This document shows positions 7,940 through 16,327 of a stretch of DNA of 64,000 bases, piece after piece; position 1 is the first letter of the stretch; the number at the start of each line of letters is the position of its first letter. The DNA comes from Catenovulum sediminis (GTDB taxonomy: Bacteria > Pseudomonadota > Gammaproteobacteria > Enterobacterales > Alteromonadaceae). The notes below the pieces were generated by a model. That model did no database searches and had not been told where the DNA came from. It saw nothing but the letters and a program-made list of their open reading frames with translations. The stretch lies in the NCBI RefSeq assembly GCF_040270295.1, contig NZ_JBELOE010000116.1. One strand, given 5' to 3'. Made by a program: the position numbers and the translations under genes.

Positions 7940-9853
7940 ATGTCACAATTAAGTCGCAGAGAAAAAAGAGCAGAAGCCCAGGAATTTATCAATAATCTTT
8001 CGGGGCAACCATTTCCAAATTCTAAAAAAGTTTATGTTGAAGGTAGTGATCCCTCTATTCGTGTCGGGATGCGCGAGATTGCGGTATCAGATACATTAGT
8101 CGGTGGGACTAAAGATGAGCCTGAATTCGAAAAAAATGAGCCGATTCGTGTTTATGACACTTCCGGTCCTTATACAGATCCCGATATTACAATTGATGTA
8201 CACAAAGGTTTACCGCGCATTCGAGAGCAATGGATTGCAGCGCGCAATGATACTGAGGCTTTAGATTCAGTCACTTCACGTTATAGCCAAAAACGGCTGG
8301 CAGATGATGGTTTAGACCATATTCGCTTTGAACACCTACCTAAAATTCGTCGGGCCAAAGCGGGCAAAAATGTATCACAAATGCATTACGCACGTCAGGG
8401 CATTATCACCCCAGAAATGGAGTTTATCGCGATTCGTGAAAATATGAAGCGTGAAGAGATCAAAGGTGAAATCTTAAATCAACAGCATAAAGGCCAAGCT
8501 TGGGGCGCTAAATTACCAGAACAAATTACGCCTGAGTTTGTGCGTCAGGAAGTGGCTGAAGGTCGCGCAATTATCCCGGCGAATATAAATCACCCAGAAG
8601 TTGAACCTATGATTATTGGTCGAAACTTTTTAGTTAAAGTGAACGCCAATATTGGTAACTCAGCCGTGACTTCTTCAATTGAAGAAGAAGTTGAAAAGTT
8701 AGTTTGGTCAACTCGCTGGGGTGGCGATACAGTAATGGATTTATCGACGGGTCGTTATATTCATGAAACACGTGAATGGATTATCCGAAATTCACCGGTG
8801 CCAATTGGCACTGTGCCAATTTATCAAGCATTGGAAAAAGTAAATGGTGTTGCCGAAGACCTTACTTGGGAAATTTTCCGCGATACCTTGATAGAGCAAG
8901 CTGAGCAAGGGGTTGATTATTTTACCATTCATGCAGGTGTGTTGTTGCGTTATGTGCCAATGACAGCGAAGCGATTGACCGGAATTGTGTCGCGTGGCGG
9001 TTCTATCATGGCAAAATGGTGTTTAGCACACCACAAAGAAAACTTCCTATATACCCATTTTGAAGACATCTGTGAAATCATGAAAGCCTATGATGTGTCT
9101 TTTTCTTTAGGGGATGGATTACGTCCGGGCTCTATCGCTGATGCGAATGATGAAGCTCAGTTTAGTGAACTACGTACTTTAGGTGAGCTCACTAAAATTG
9201 CTTGGAAGCATGATGTACAGGTGATGATTGAAGGTCCAGGTCATGTTCCGATGCATATGATCCATGAAAATATGACAGAGCAGTTAGAGCATTGTCATGA
9301 AGCGCCTTTTTACACCTTAGGTCCATTAACCACAGACATTGCACCTGGGTATGATCACTTTACTTCGGGGATCGGTGCCGCTCAGATCGGTTGGTATGGC
9401 TGTGCAATGTTATGTTATGTCACACCCAAAGAGCATTTAGGGTTACCCAATAAAGAGGATGTGAAAGAAGGTTTGATTACCTATAAAATTGCTGCGCATG
9501 CTGCTGATTTGGCTAAAGGTCATCCGGGCGCTCAAATTCGAGACAACGCTTTATCAAAAGCTCGATTTGAATTCCGATGGCATGATCAGTTTAATTTAGG
9601 TTTGGATCCAGAACGTGCGCGTCAGTACCATGACGAAACATTACCACAGGAGTCGGGTAAAGTAGCGCACTTCTGTTCTATGTGTGGACCTAAATTCTGT
9701 TCGATGAAAATCACTCAGGAAGTTCGCGATTATGCTGCAGATTTAGAAGCTAAAAAAATCGAAATCCAACCAGCTGATGCGTCATCTGGGATGGCTGAAA
9801 AATCGAAAGAGTTTCGTGAAAAAGGTTCAGAACTTTACCACACAGCAAAGTAG
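7940..9853 (+). CDS. thiC: Phosphomethylpyrimidine synthase
   Basis: 637 residues from the ATG at 7940, which has AAAGGC before it; an upstream in-frame codon at 7889 lies in the riboswitch leader and is rejected. The radical-SAM enzyme rearranges aminoimidazole ribotide into HMP phosphate, the pyrimidine half of thiamine. Seen: VYDTSGPYTDPD, GRNFLVKVNANIGNSAV, FEDICEIMKAYDVSFSLGDG, EGPGHVPMHMI, and the C-terminal cluster-binding CSMCGPKFC (CX2CX4C). It is the first gene of the riboswitch-controlled operon thiC-thiO-thiS-thiG-thiDE-thiF. Confidence 0.98.
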   Translation: MSQLSRREKRAEAQEFINNLSGQPFPNSKKVYVEGSDPSIRVGMREIAVSDTLVGGTKDEPEFEKNEPIRVYDTSGPYTDPDITIDVHKGLPRIREQWIAARNDTEALDSVTSRYSQKRLADDGLDHIRFEHLPKIRRAKAGKNVSQMHYARQGIITPEMEFIAIRENMKREEIKGEILNQQHKGQAWGAKLPEQITPEFVRQEVAEGRAIIPANINHPEVEPMIIGRNFLVKVNANIGNSAVTSSIEEEVEKLVWSTRWGGDTVMDLSTGRYIHETREWIIRNSPVPIGTVPIYQALEKVNGVAEDLTWEIFRDTLIEQAEQGVDYFTIHAGVLLRYVPMTAKRLTGIVSRGGSIMAKWCLAHHKENFLYTHFEDICEIMKAYDVSFSLGDGLRPGSIADANDEAQFSELRTLGELTKIAWKHDVQVMIEGPGHVPMHMIHENMTEQLEHCHEAPFYTLGPLTTDIAPGYDHFTSGIGAAQIGWYGCAMLCYVTPKEHLGLPNKEDVKEGLITYKIAAHAADLAKGHPGAQIRDNALSKARFEFRWHDQFNLGLDPERARQYHDETLPQESGKVAHFCSMCGPKFCSMKITQEVRDYAADLEAKKIEIQPADASSGMAEKSKEFREKGSELYHTAK

Positions 9854-9864
9854 GGTCGTTTGAT

Positions 9865-10980
9865 ATGAAAATTGCCGTTGTCGGCGGCGGGTTAATGGGA
9901 AGGTTGATGGCATGGCGCTTAAGTCATGCTTCTTCTGGTTGCCAGGTCGAGCTTTTTGACAAAGGAATGGCCAGTGGAACTGGCAGTACCGGTTACATCG
10001 CCGCTGCAATGGTTGCACCTGTCGCTGAGTCAGTGATTGCCGGACCGCTGGTCACGCAATTGGGATTTCGGACATTGCAATTGTGGCCGGCGTTATTGGC
10101 TGATTTGGAACTACCTGTTTTTTACCAGCAAGCAGGGAGTTTAATTTTAGCGCATGCGCAAGATCGAGGCGATTTATTAAGTTTTCAACAACGATTAAAA
10201 AACTCAAACGCGTTAAAAACGTTGAATGCGCGACAGATTGCAGAATTAGAACCAGAATTAGGTTATCGATTTAACCAAGGCTTATATATCGAAAATGAAG
10301 CGCAAATCGATAATCGCAAACTATATCAAGCATTGCTCGAGGCTTTGCAGCAAAATGCGGTCAAAATGCACTGGCAAAAACCAGTTGTAGTGGAAGGTAA
10401 TACTATTGTTTGCGGTACGCAAACAATGCAATACGACTGGGTTATCGATTGCCGTGGTATGGGCGCTAAAGCCGATATGCAAAACACCCGAGAGCGTCAG
10501 CTACGCGGCGTGCGTGGTGAAGTTGCGCGTGTATATGCACCTGAAGTAAATATTAGCCGGCCGATTAGATTAATGCATCCAAGGTATCCGATTTATATTG
10601 TGCCAAAACCCGATAAACAGTACGTTATAGGGGCAACTGAAATCGAATCTGAATCGGAAAAGCCGGTGACTGTGCGCTCATCGATGGAACTATTATCTGC
10701 CGCGTATAGTGTACACTCTGGTTTTGCTGAGGCACATATAGAAGCATTGGATAGTGGGTTAAGGCCGACCATGACAGATAATGATCCTTGCATTCAAGTT
10801 GAACAAGGTTTGATGCGGATAAATGGTCTATATCGACATGGCTTCCTGTTGGCCCCGGCTATTCTTGAACAAGCATTAATTCGATTGTTTCAAGATTCTG
10901 CTAAGACAATAGCTGACAGCACATTGGGCAGTATCAACTTTCAAAATGCAACTCAGTGTGAAGCTTTATTTTTCTCGTAA
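9865..10980 (+). CDS. thiO: Glycine oxidase (FAD-dependent), thiazole branch of thiamine synthesis
   Basis: 371 residues. The N-terminal dinucleotide-binding motif is KIAVVGGGLMGRLMAWRL, and the C-terminal NGLYRHGFLLAPAI is typical of DAO-family glycine oxidases. It oxidises glycine to the imine (dehydroglycine) used by ThiG. Placement between thiC and thiS makes ThiO the natural call rather than another amino-acid oxidase. There is no thiH in the operon, so the imine is expected to come from glycine with oxygen instead of from tyrosine by a radical enzyme, fitting an aerobic lifestyle. It starts 12 bases after thiC. Confidence 0.92.
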   Translation: MKIAVVGGGLMGRLMAWRLSHASSGCQVELFDKGMASGTGSTGYIAAAMVAPVAESVIAGPLVTQLGFRTLQLWPALLADLELPVFYQQAGSLILAHAQDRGDLLSFQQRLKNSNALKTLNARQIAELEPELGYRFNQGLYIENEAQIDNRKLYQALLEALQQNAVKMHWQKPVVVEGNTIVCGTQTMQYDWVIDCRGMGAKADMQNTRERQLRGVRGEVARVYAPEVNISRPIRLMHPRYPIYIVPKPDKQYVIGATEIESESEKPVTVRSSMELLSAAYSVHSGFAEAHIEALDSGLRPTMTDNDPCIQVEQGLMRINGLYRHGFLLAPAILEQALIRLFQDSAKTIADSTLGSINFQNATQCEALFFS

Positions 10981-10991
10981 GAGGATAGTTT

Positions 10992-11189
10992 ATGAATGTA
11001 ACGATTAATGGTCAGCCAGCTGAATTTTCAGATGGCTTAAGCTTATTAGATGTAGTTGTACAGCATGGTGCACAAGCACCATTTGCACTGGCGGTTAATG
11101 GTCAGTTTATTCCTAAAAGCCAACATGCAGAAACTCAGATTAAAACACAAGACAGTATTGAAATACTTTCTCCTGTCCAAGGCGGCTAG
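10992..11189 (+). CDS. thiS: Sulfur carrier protein ThiS
   Basis: 65 residues with a ubiquitin-like fold. It ends in the required Gly-Gly (ILSPVQGG), the tail that is adenylated by ThiF and converted to a thiocarboxylate which donates sulfur to the thiazole. GAGG lies upstream of the ATG. It lies 11 bases after thiO and two bases before thiG. Confidence 0.95.
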   Translation: MNVTINGQPAEFSDGLSLLDVVVQHGAQAPFALAVNGQFIPKSQHAETQIKTQDSIEILSPVQGG

Positions 11190-11191
11190 CT

Positions 11192-11989
11192 ATGCAAGAT
11201 ACAGATAAGTTGGAAATTTACGGTAAATCCTTTGATAGCCGTTTGTTGATTGGCAGCGCTTTGTACCCATCACCCAAAATAATGCAGGACAGCATACGTG
11301 CATCAGCATCAGAAATAGTAACGGTTTCTTTGCGCCGACAGTCACCGGAAGAAGGCGGCGGGACACAGTTTTGGCAACAAATTAAAGACCTTGGCTTGAC
11401 TATATTACCCAACACAGCAGGTTGTCATAGTATTCAAGAAGCCGTGACTTTGGCACAAATGTCACGAGAAATATTTGATACCAACTGGATTAAGCTAGAA
11501 TTGGTGGGGGATGAATACAACTTACAACCCGATCCAATTGATTTAGTGAAAGCAACTGAAATTTTGTTAAATGACGGATTTGAAGTCTTGCCTTACTGCA
11601 CGGATGATTTGGTTATTTGCCGTCACTTAGTCGAGTTGGGCTGTAAAGTATTAATGCCTTGGGGAGCCCCTATTGGCACAGGCAAAGGGTTGTTAAACCC
11701 ATATGCACTATCTGCAATACGGCATCGTTTCCCACAGATCACATTAATAGTTGATGCTGGCATTGGCTTGCCTTCGCACGCTGTTCAAGCTTTTGAGATG
11801 GGATATGATGGAATTTTGCTCAACTCAGCTATCGCTCAAGCTCAATCGCCCGTCACAATGGCGGCTTCATTTAAAGCCGCTTGTCAGGCCGGCCGATTAG
11901 CGTATGAAGCTGGTCGAATGCCAGAAAAAAATACAGCACAACCCAGTACGCCAACTTTAGGTATGCCTTTTTGGCATCAGACAGGATAA
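11192..11989 (+). CDS. thiG: Thiazole synthase
   Basis: 265 residues. It condenses deoxyxylulose phosphate, dehydroglycine and ThiS-thiocarboxylate into the thiazole phosphate. The conserved Schiff-base Lys lies in NWIKLELVGD, and MPWGAPIGTGKGL and DAGIGLPSHAVQAFEMGYDG are the phosphate-binding TIM-barrel motifs. The ribosome site AAGGCGG is inside the 3' end of thiS, so translation is probably coupled. The C-terminal tail ends with the family's LGMPFWHQ. Confidence 0.96.
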   Translation: MQDTDKLEIYGKSFDSRLLIGSALYPSPKIMQDSIRASASEIVTVSLRRQSPEEGGGTQFWQQIKDLGLTILPNTAGCHSIQEAVTLAQMSREIFDTNWIKLELVGDEYNLQPDPIDLVKATEILLNDGFEVLPYCTDDLVICRHLVELGCKVLMPWGAPIGTGKGLLNPYALSAIRHRFPQITLIVDAGIGLPSHAVQAFEMGYDGILLNSAIAQAQSPVTMAASFKAACQAGRLAYEAGRMPEKNTAQPSTPTLGMPFWHQTG

Positions 11990-11992
11990 AAA

Positions 11993-13570
11993 ATGACGTT
12001 CGAAAATACAGCTTCACGGCCAATAGTCTGGAGTATTGCCGGTTCTGATTGTTCCGGTGGTGCCGGTATACAAGCAGATTTGAAAACAATGCATAATTTG
12101 GGATGTGATGTTTGCACTGTGATTACCGCAAATACTGCACAAAATAGCTTTGGTGTGCAGGAAATTAATGCAGTGAGCAATCAAGTTTTATTGTCGCAGT
12201 TAGACTCACTTGCGCAGGATAGACTGCCGAGTGTGATTAAAATTGGTCTGCTGGCGAATAGTCAGCAAGTAGAAATTGTCGCGTCATGGATTTTAGATTT
12301 GCAAAATTCGGCACCATTGCCACGTATTGTTTATGATCCGGTAGCGATTGCATCAGCCGGTGGTAGTTTGGCAGAAGAAGATATTATTCCAAGCATTAAA
12401 GAAAAGTTACTGCCCCTAGTGGATGTACTTACACCTAACGCAGAAGAATGCCAAAGGTTATCTGGCGTGTATATCATTAATTGGGAGAGCATGATTGAAG
12501 CCAGTCGAGGATTAATGAAGTTAGGTGTTGGAGCTTGTATTATCAAAGGCGGCCATATTGACGTAGATACGTCGCATTGTGTGGATATGGCTGACATAGG
12601 AGAGCAGCAATATTGGCTGGCGTCAAAGCGCAATTTTAGCGAGCATAACCATGGCACGGGTTGTACTTACGCTTCTGCCATTGCTGCGTTATTAGCGCAG
12701 GGCTATTTACTTAGGGATGCTGCGACTGTGGCTAAAGCTTTTATTAATCAAGGCTTAGCTGAAGCTGCATCTTTTCAAGGGGCCTATGGGCCGATACGCC
12801 AAGGTCAATGGCCGTTAAACCCGTTAGACTATCCCGAAATTGTGCAAAGCGGCAGCCCGGTAGCAAATAAACTAGACTGGGAGATTGGACCGGGTAATGC
12901 AACATGGGCAACTGACTTTGCAGCTTGTAACACTCAGTCTTTAGGTTTATATCCGGTTGTTGATTCGGCAGAGTGGATTGAAAAATTGGCGAAGTTAGGC
13001 GTTAAAACGATTCAACTGAGAATTAAAAACGCCACTCAAGAAACCTTACGTGCACAAATAAAAAAATCGGTCGAGTTAGGAAAACAGTATAATCTGAGAT
13101 TGTTTATCAACGATTATTGGCAGTTGGCTATCCAATACCAAGCTTATGGCGTGCATTTGGGACAAGAAGATATTCAAAGTGCTAATTTGCAGGCGATAAA
13201 AAAAGCAGGCTTGAGATTGGGCATCAGTACACACGGCGAATTTGAATTGTTAAGTGCATTGCAAGTAAAACCAAGTTATATCGCGGTTGGCGCAATTTAC
13301 CCAACCAACACAAAAGATATGACAGGCCAAATTCAAGGTGTTAGACGACTCAGTCGATATTTGAAATTGGTCGAAGGTGCGATACCTATGGTCGCTATTG
13401 GCGGTATTACCAAAGCCAATGCGCCAGATGTAGCTGCTACAGGGGTTGGTTCAATCGCGGTTGTAACAGCAATCACTCAAGCCGAAAATGTTGCTATGAC
13501 GGTTGAGTATTTTAAGCAAATATTAAGTGAATCTAATGCATTGGAGCAAAATGAACAACTTAACGGATAA
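11993..13570 (+). CDS. thiDE: Bifunctional HMP(-P) kinase / thiamine-phosphate synthase
   Basis: 525 residues, a fusion of two enzymes. Residues about 10-270 are ThiD: SIAGSDCSGGAGIQADLKT, a ribokinase-like domain with NHGTGCTYASAIAALLAQG near its C-terminus, which phosphorylates hydroxymethylpyrimidine phosphate. Residues about 315-515 are ThiE: LGLYPVVDSAEW, TIQLRIKN, RLFINDYWQLA, GVHLGQEDI, IAVGAIYPTNTKDM and AIGGITKANA, which joins HMP-PP to the thiazole phosphate. This fusion is found in several gammaproteobacteria. It starts three bases after thiG and overlaps thiF by 20 bases. Confidence 0.95.
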   Translation: MTFENTASRPIVWSIAGSDCSGGAGIQADLKTMHNLGCDVCTVITANTAQNSFGVQEINAVSNQVLLSQLDSLAQDRLPSVIKIGLLANSQQVEIVASWILDLQNSAPLPRIVYDPVAIASAGGSLAEEDIIPSIKEKLLPLVDVLTPNAEECQRLSGVYIINWESMIEASRGLMKLGVGACIIKGGHIDVDTSHCVDMADIGEQQYWLASKRNFSEHNHGTGCTYASAIAALLAQGYLLRDAATVAKAFINQGLAEAASFQGAYGPIRQGQWPLNPLDYPEIVQSGSPVANKLDWEIGPGNATWATDFAACNTQSLGLYPVVDSAEWIEKLAKLGVKTIQLRIKNATQETLRAQIKKSVELGKQYNLRLFINDYWQLAIQYQAYGVHLGQEDIQSANLQAIKKAGLRLGISTHGEFELLSALQVKPSYIAVGAIYPTNTKDMTGQIQGVRRLSRYLKLVEGAIPMVAIGGITKANAPDVAATGVGSIAVVTAITQAENVAMTVEYFKQILSESNALEQNEQLNG

Positions 13571-14309
13571 AGAGTCTTTGCGTTATAGCCGCCATTTATT
13601 ATTAGAGCAAATTAGCGAAAGTGGCCAGCTTAAGTTGAAATCCAGCCATGTAGTGATTGTCGGTGCCGGTGGTTTAGGTTGCCCAGCGGCGCTTTACTTA
13701 GCCGCTTCAGGCGTTGGCCATCTGACGATAATTGACCCTGACACCATTGAACTGAGCAATTTACAGCGTCAGGTGATATATAAAACCAACCATATTGGGC
13801 GTGATAAAGCACAACTGGCCAGCCAACAATTACAGGCGCTAAATACTGAAATCAAAATTGATGCTCAAACCGTTAAAGTAGAAGAGTCAAACTTTAAGTT
13901 ATTGATAGCAAATGCAACTGCGGTGCTAGATTGTACGGACAATGCAGCGAGTCGCTATTTTATTAATCAAGCTTGCGTTGAGCAACAGGTTCCTTTAATT
14001 ACAGCCGCTGCTATCCGAGGTGAAGGGCAGTTGATGGTGTTTAATTTTAAACAGCACAAAACGCCTTGTTATCATTGTGTATTTCCAGATTTAGCGGCTC
14101 AGGATGTGGGATTAAATTGTAGCAATAGTGGTGTATTAGGGCCATTATTGGGTATTATGGGAAGTATGCAGGCGCTTGAGTGCATTAAACTGATAACGCA
14201 ACCGACAAAGGTTATGTTTAATAAATTGTTGACATTCGATGCGTGGGAGATGAATTTTATGCAATTTTCCTTAACCAGTGATGAGCAATGCAGTATTTGT
14301 CGAGGTTAA
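13551..14309 (+). CDS. thiF: ThiS adenylyltransferase (ThiF/MoeB family)
   Basis: 252 residues. It activates the ThiS C-terminus with ATP. Seen: the nucleotide site VVIVGAGGLGCPAALYLAASG, the loop SNLQRQVIY, DCTDNAASRYFIN, and two zinc CX2C pairs (CYHC and CSIC). A longer frame begins at 13527, but the ATG at 13551 has GGAGC just upstream and gives the usual N-terminus (NLTDKESLRYSRHLLL). It is the last gene of the thi operon; its start lies inside thiDE. MoeB is the alternative by sequence, but the context decides for ThiF. Confidence 0.93.
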   Translation: MNNLTDKESLRYSRHLLLEQISESGQLKLKSSHVVIVGAGGLGCPAALYLAASGVGHLTIIDPDTIELSNLQRQVIYKTNHIGRDKAQLASQQLQALNTEIKIDAQTVKVEESNFKLLIANATAVLDCTDNAASRYFINQACVEQQVPLITAAAIRGEGQLMVFNFKQHKTPCYHCVFPDLAAQDVGLNCSNSGVLGPLLGIMGSMQALECIKLITQPTKVMFNKLLTFDAWEMNFMQFSLTSDEQCSICRG

Positions 14310-14378
14310 ACTTGCTGCATCGCTTATGATTGGGTAACCTTTAATGAGCTTACTTGATGTTTTAAGGCATGTTTCTTT

Positions 14379-15224
14379 ATGGCGATACAAATTACCGCGT
14401 CTGAAAAAAAGATTTTACAAAATGTAACCATTCCACCTCGACCTGAAGCATTGCTTAAAGTTAGTGATGAAGCGAAGAAGCCCGAACCGGATGTCAGTGT
14501 TATTGCACAATCTATTTCCAGCGATATTGCTATCTCTGCAGCTGTTTTGCAGGTTGTTAACTCTGCGGCGTTTCGTCGCAACAAAGAGATTAAATCTATC
14601 GATCAAGCTGTGATGGTTTTGGGGTTAAAAAGAGTTTTCCCCATCGTCAAAGCGGTCGCATTAAAAAGTGCTATGGCGGCCAGTGATGAGTTGACCCAAT
14701 TTTGGGAAGATTCAACGAACATCGCCAATGTCTGTACGTTAGTTTGCCAACAACTGGAAAAACCACAGCTAGGTGACAACGCATATATGTTGGGCCTATT
14801 TCATAATGCGGGTATTCCGGTCCTTTGTATTAATTACCCCTCATACTATGAAGTGATGCATAAAGCCGAATCGTTGGGATGGAATGACAGTATACTGACA
14901 GAAGAGCGCGACAAATTTCAAACTAATCATACAACCATTGGTGCTCTGTTAGGTCAACGATGGCGTTTACCGAAAGATTTAATTGAAGTGATATACTATC
15001 AGCATGATAGTGCAGGTATCTTCACCACCTCAGAGCTGAGTAAAGTGGGCTTGTGGTTACTGGCAGTATTAAAAATATCGCGTCATATCGTGTTAGATAT
15101 TCAGCGAGGCAACGAAACGAGCGATGAGTGGGAAATGGTAAGAGAGCAGTTACTTGAATTTTTTGATATTGAAGATGTTGAGCTCAATGACATTGTCGAA
15201 AACGTCATATCGAAGATAAATTAA
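14379..15224 (+). CDS. HDOD-domain protein
   Basis: 281 residues. An HDOD domain spans about residues 15-210: LPxRP-like start (TIPPRPEALLKVSDE), SDIAISAAVLQVVNSAAF, and SIDQAVMVLGLKRVFPIVKAVAL are its hallmarks. It lacks the metal-binding HD pair of true phosphodiesterases, as usual for HDOD. There is no receiver or GGDEF/EAL partner in the same chain. Family members take part in signalling, but the target here is not visible. It is a single gene between thiF and tRNA-Trp. Confidence 0.88.
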   Translation: MAIQITASEKKILQNVTIPPRPEALLKVSDEAKKPEPDVSVIAQSISSDIAISAAVLQVVNSAAFRRNKEIKSIDQAVMVLGLKRVFPIVKAVALKSAMAASDELTQFWEDSTNIANVCTLVCQQLEKPQLGDNAYMLGLFHNAGIPVLCINYPSYYEVMHKAESLGWNDSILTEERDKFQTNHTTIGALLGQRWRLPKDLIEVIYYQHDSAGIFTTSELSKVGLWLLAVLKISRHIVLDIQRGNETSDEWEMVREQLLEFFDIEDVELNDIVENVISKIN

Positions 15225-15254
15225 CCAGTTGAACCATTTCATGCAATTAATTGC

Positions 15255-15282
15255 TTTACAGCTGAAAAAGCGCCTGTATAAT
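15255..15282 (+). promoter_or_regulatory. Sigma-70 promoter of tRNA-Trp
   Basis: TTTACA (15255-15260) and a perfect TATAAT (15277-15282) are separated by 16 bases. They end 15 bases before the first base of the mature tRNA, as expected for a stable RNA promoter. Confidence 0.85.
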
Positions 15283-15297
15283 TCGCTGCAGTTCGTT

Positions 15298-15374
15298 AGG
15301 GGTGTAGTTCGAATTGGTAGAACAGCGGTCTCCAAAACCGATGGTTGGGGGTTCGAGTCCCTCCGCCCCTGCCA
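15298..15374 (+). tRNA. trpT: tRNA-Trp (anticodon CCA)
   Basis: 77 bases including the encoded 3' CCA. The acceptor arms AGGGGTG and CGCCCCT pair with one G-T wobble. The anticodon loop reads TCTCCAAAA with CCA at 34-36, and the T arm carries GGTTCGAGTCC. The sequence is close to E. coli tRNA-Trp, with one more base in the D loop. Confidence 0.98.
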
Positions 15375-15402
15375 ACTCTTTTTGACTGTTTAAGAGGTAT
15401 TC

Positions 15403-15732
15403 ATGTCTTATCTTAATGATTACCAAACAGCCGTTCTTCATGAATTAGACATTCCAGTCTATCAAACAAAAAACACTTCAAATACTATCCTTGCAGCGCA
15501 AGCTCCAGCTCATATAGCGGTCGAAAATATCAGTCAAGCGGATGCTGGTGCATTATTAAATTGTTTATCACCAGAAACGAGTTGGCAGTTTGAATCAGAA
15601 GAATGCAGTACTCAAAATATTCGTACGCATATTCAATTAACGCACCCAGAGTTAACCACAGCGTTGTCATTTAATTTATTGAATAGCACAGATAAAAAAG
15701 CACTGTGGCAACAGATTTGCCGTTTGTTATGA
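15403..15732 (+). CDS. holD: DNA polymerase III psi subunit
   Basis: 109 residues. The N-terminus (YQTAVLHELDIPVYQ) is the psi peptide that binds the gamma/tau complex, followed by a small Rossmann-like domain. Psi with chi connects the clamp loader to SSB. Its stop overlaps the rimI start (ATGA), the same holD-rimI pairing as in E. coli, which supports the call for an otherwise divergent small protein. Confidence 0.88.
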   Translation: MSYLNDYQTAVLHELDIPVYQTKNTSNTILAAQAPAHIAVENISQADAGALLNCLSPETSWQFESEECSTQNIRTHIQLTHPELTTALSFNLLNSTDKKALWQQICRLL

Positions 15733-16175
15733 CAAGCCAGCTTTATGACATTAAACAAATGTCGGTTGAGCATTGCGCACAGGTTTATGCAATTGAACAG
15801 GCAAGTCAGGCCCATCCATGGAGTGAAGCATTAATTAAGTCTTGCTTGCACCCTAGATATTTTAATCTGGTATGTTTAGGCAATAATCAGGTCGCAGGTT
15901 TTTTAATTGCCGATATGGTGGTTGATGAACTCTCCCTATTGAATATATGTGTCGCCCCACATGCTAGGCGCCAAGGGATAGCGCAGCAGCTACACCAATA
16001 CATGATCAATTTTGCAAAGCAAAACCAAGTGCACAAAGTCTGGCTCGAAGTACGTTCAGACAATACTGAGGCATTTAATCTTTACCAAAAATTAGGCTAT
16101 CAGCCAATCTCCATACGAAAAAACTATTATGCAGCCGGTGTCGATGCATTGAATATGCAATTAATGCTTAAATAG
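15729..16175 (+). CDS. rimI: Ribosomal protein S18-alanine N-acetyltransferase
   Basis: 148 residues, the E. coli RimI length, when started at the ATG overlapping the holD stop; the upstream in-frame codon at 15705 lies in holD and is rejected. GNAT motifs are clear: LLNICVAPHARRQGIAQQLH (acetyl-CoA pyrophosphate site) and VWLEVRSDNTEAFNLYQKLGY. It acetylates the N-terminal Ala of S18. Translationally coupled to holD. Confidence 0.94.
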   Translation: MTSQLYDIKQMSVEHCAQVYAIEQASQAHPWSEALIKSCLHPRYFNLVCLGNNQVAGFLIADMVVDELSLLNICVAPHARRQGIAQQLHQYMINFAKQNQVHKVWLEVRSDNTEAFNLYQKLGYQPISIRKNYYAAGVDALNMQLMLK

Positions 16176-16327
16176 TGGGCATATCGTAAAGCTTTGATTG
16201 TGTCTGATGTCAATATCAGCGAAAATACCCGCTATTTCCTTTTAACAATACGGATTAGGCTAGCGCCTGTTAGCCAGAATGTTTTAAAGCACATTTAGAA
16301 TCCGCACATTAACCAAAAGAATTTCTG

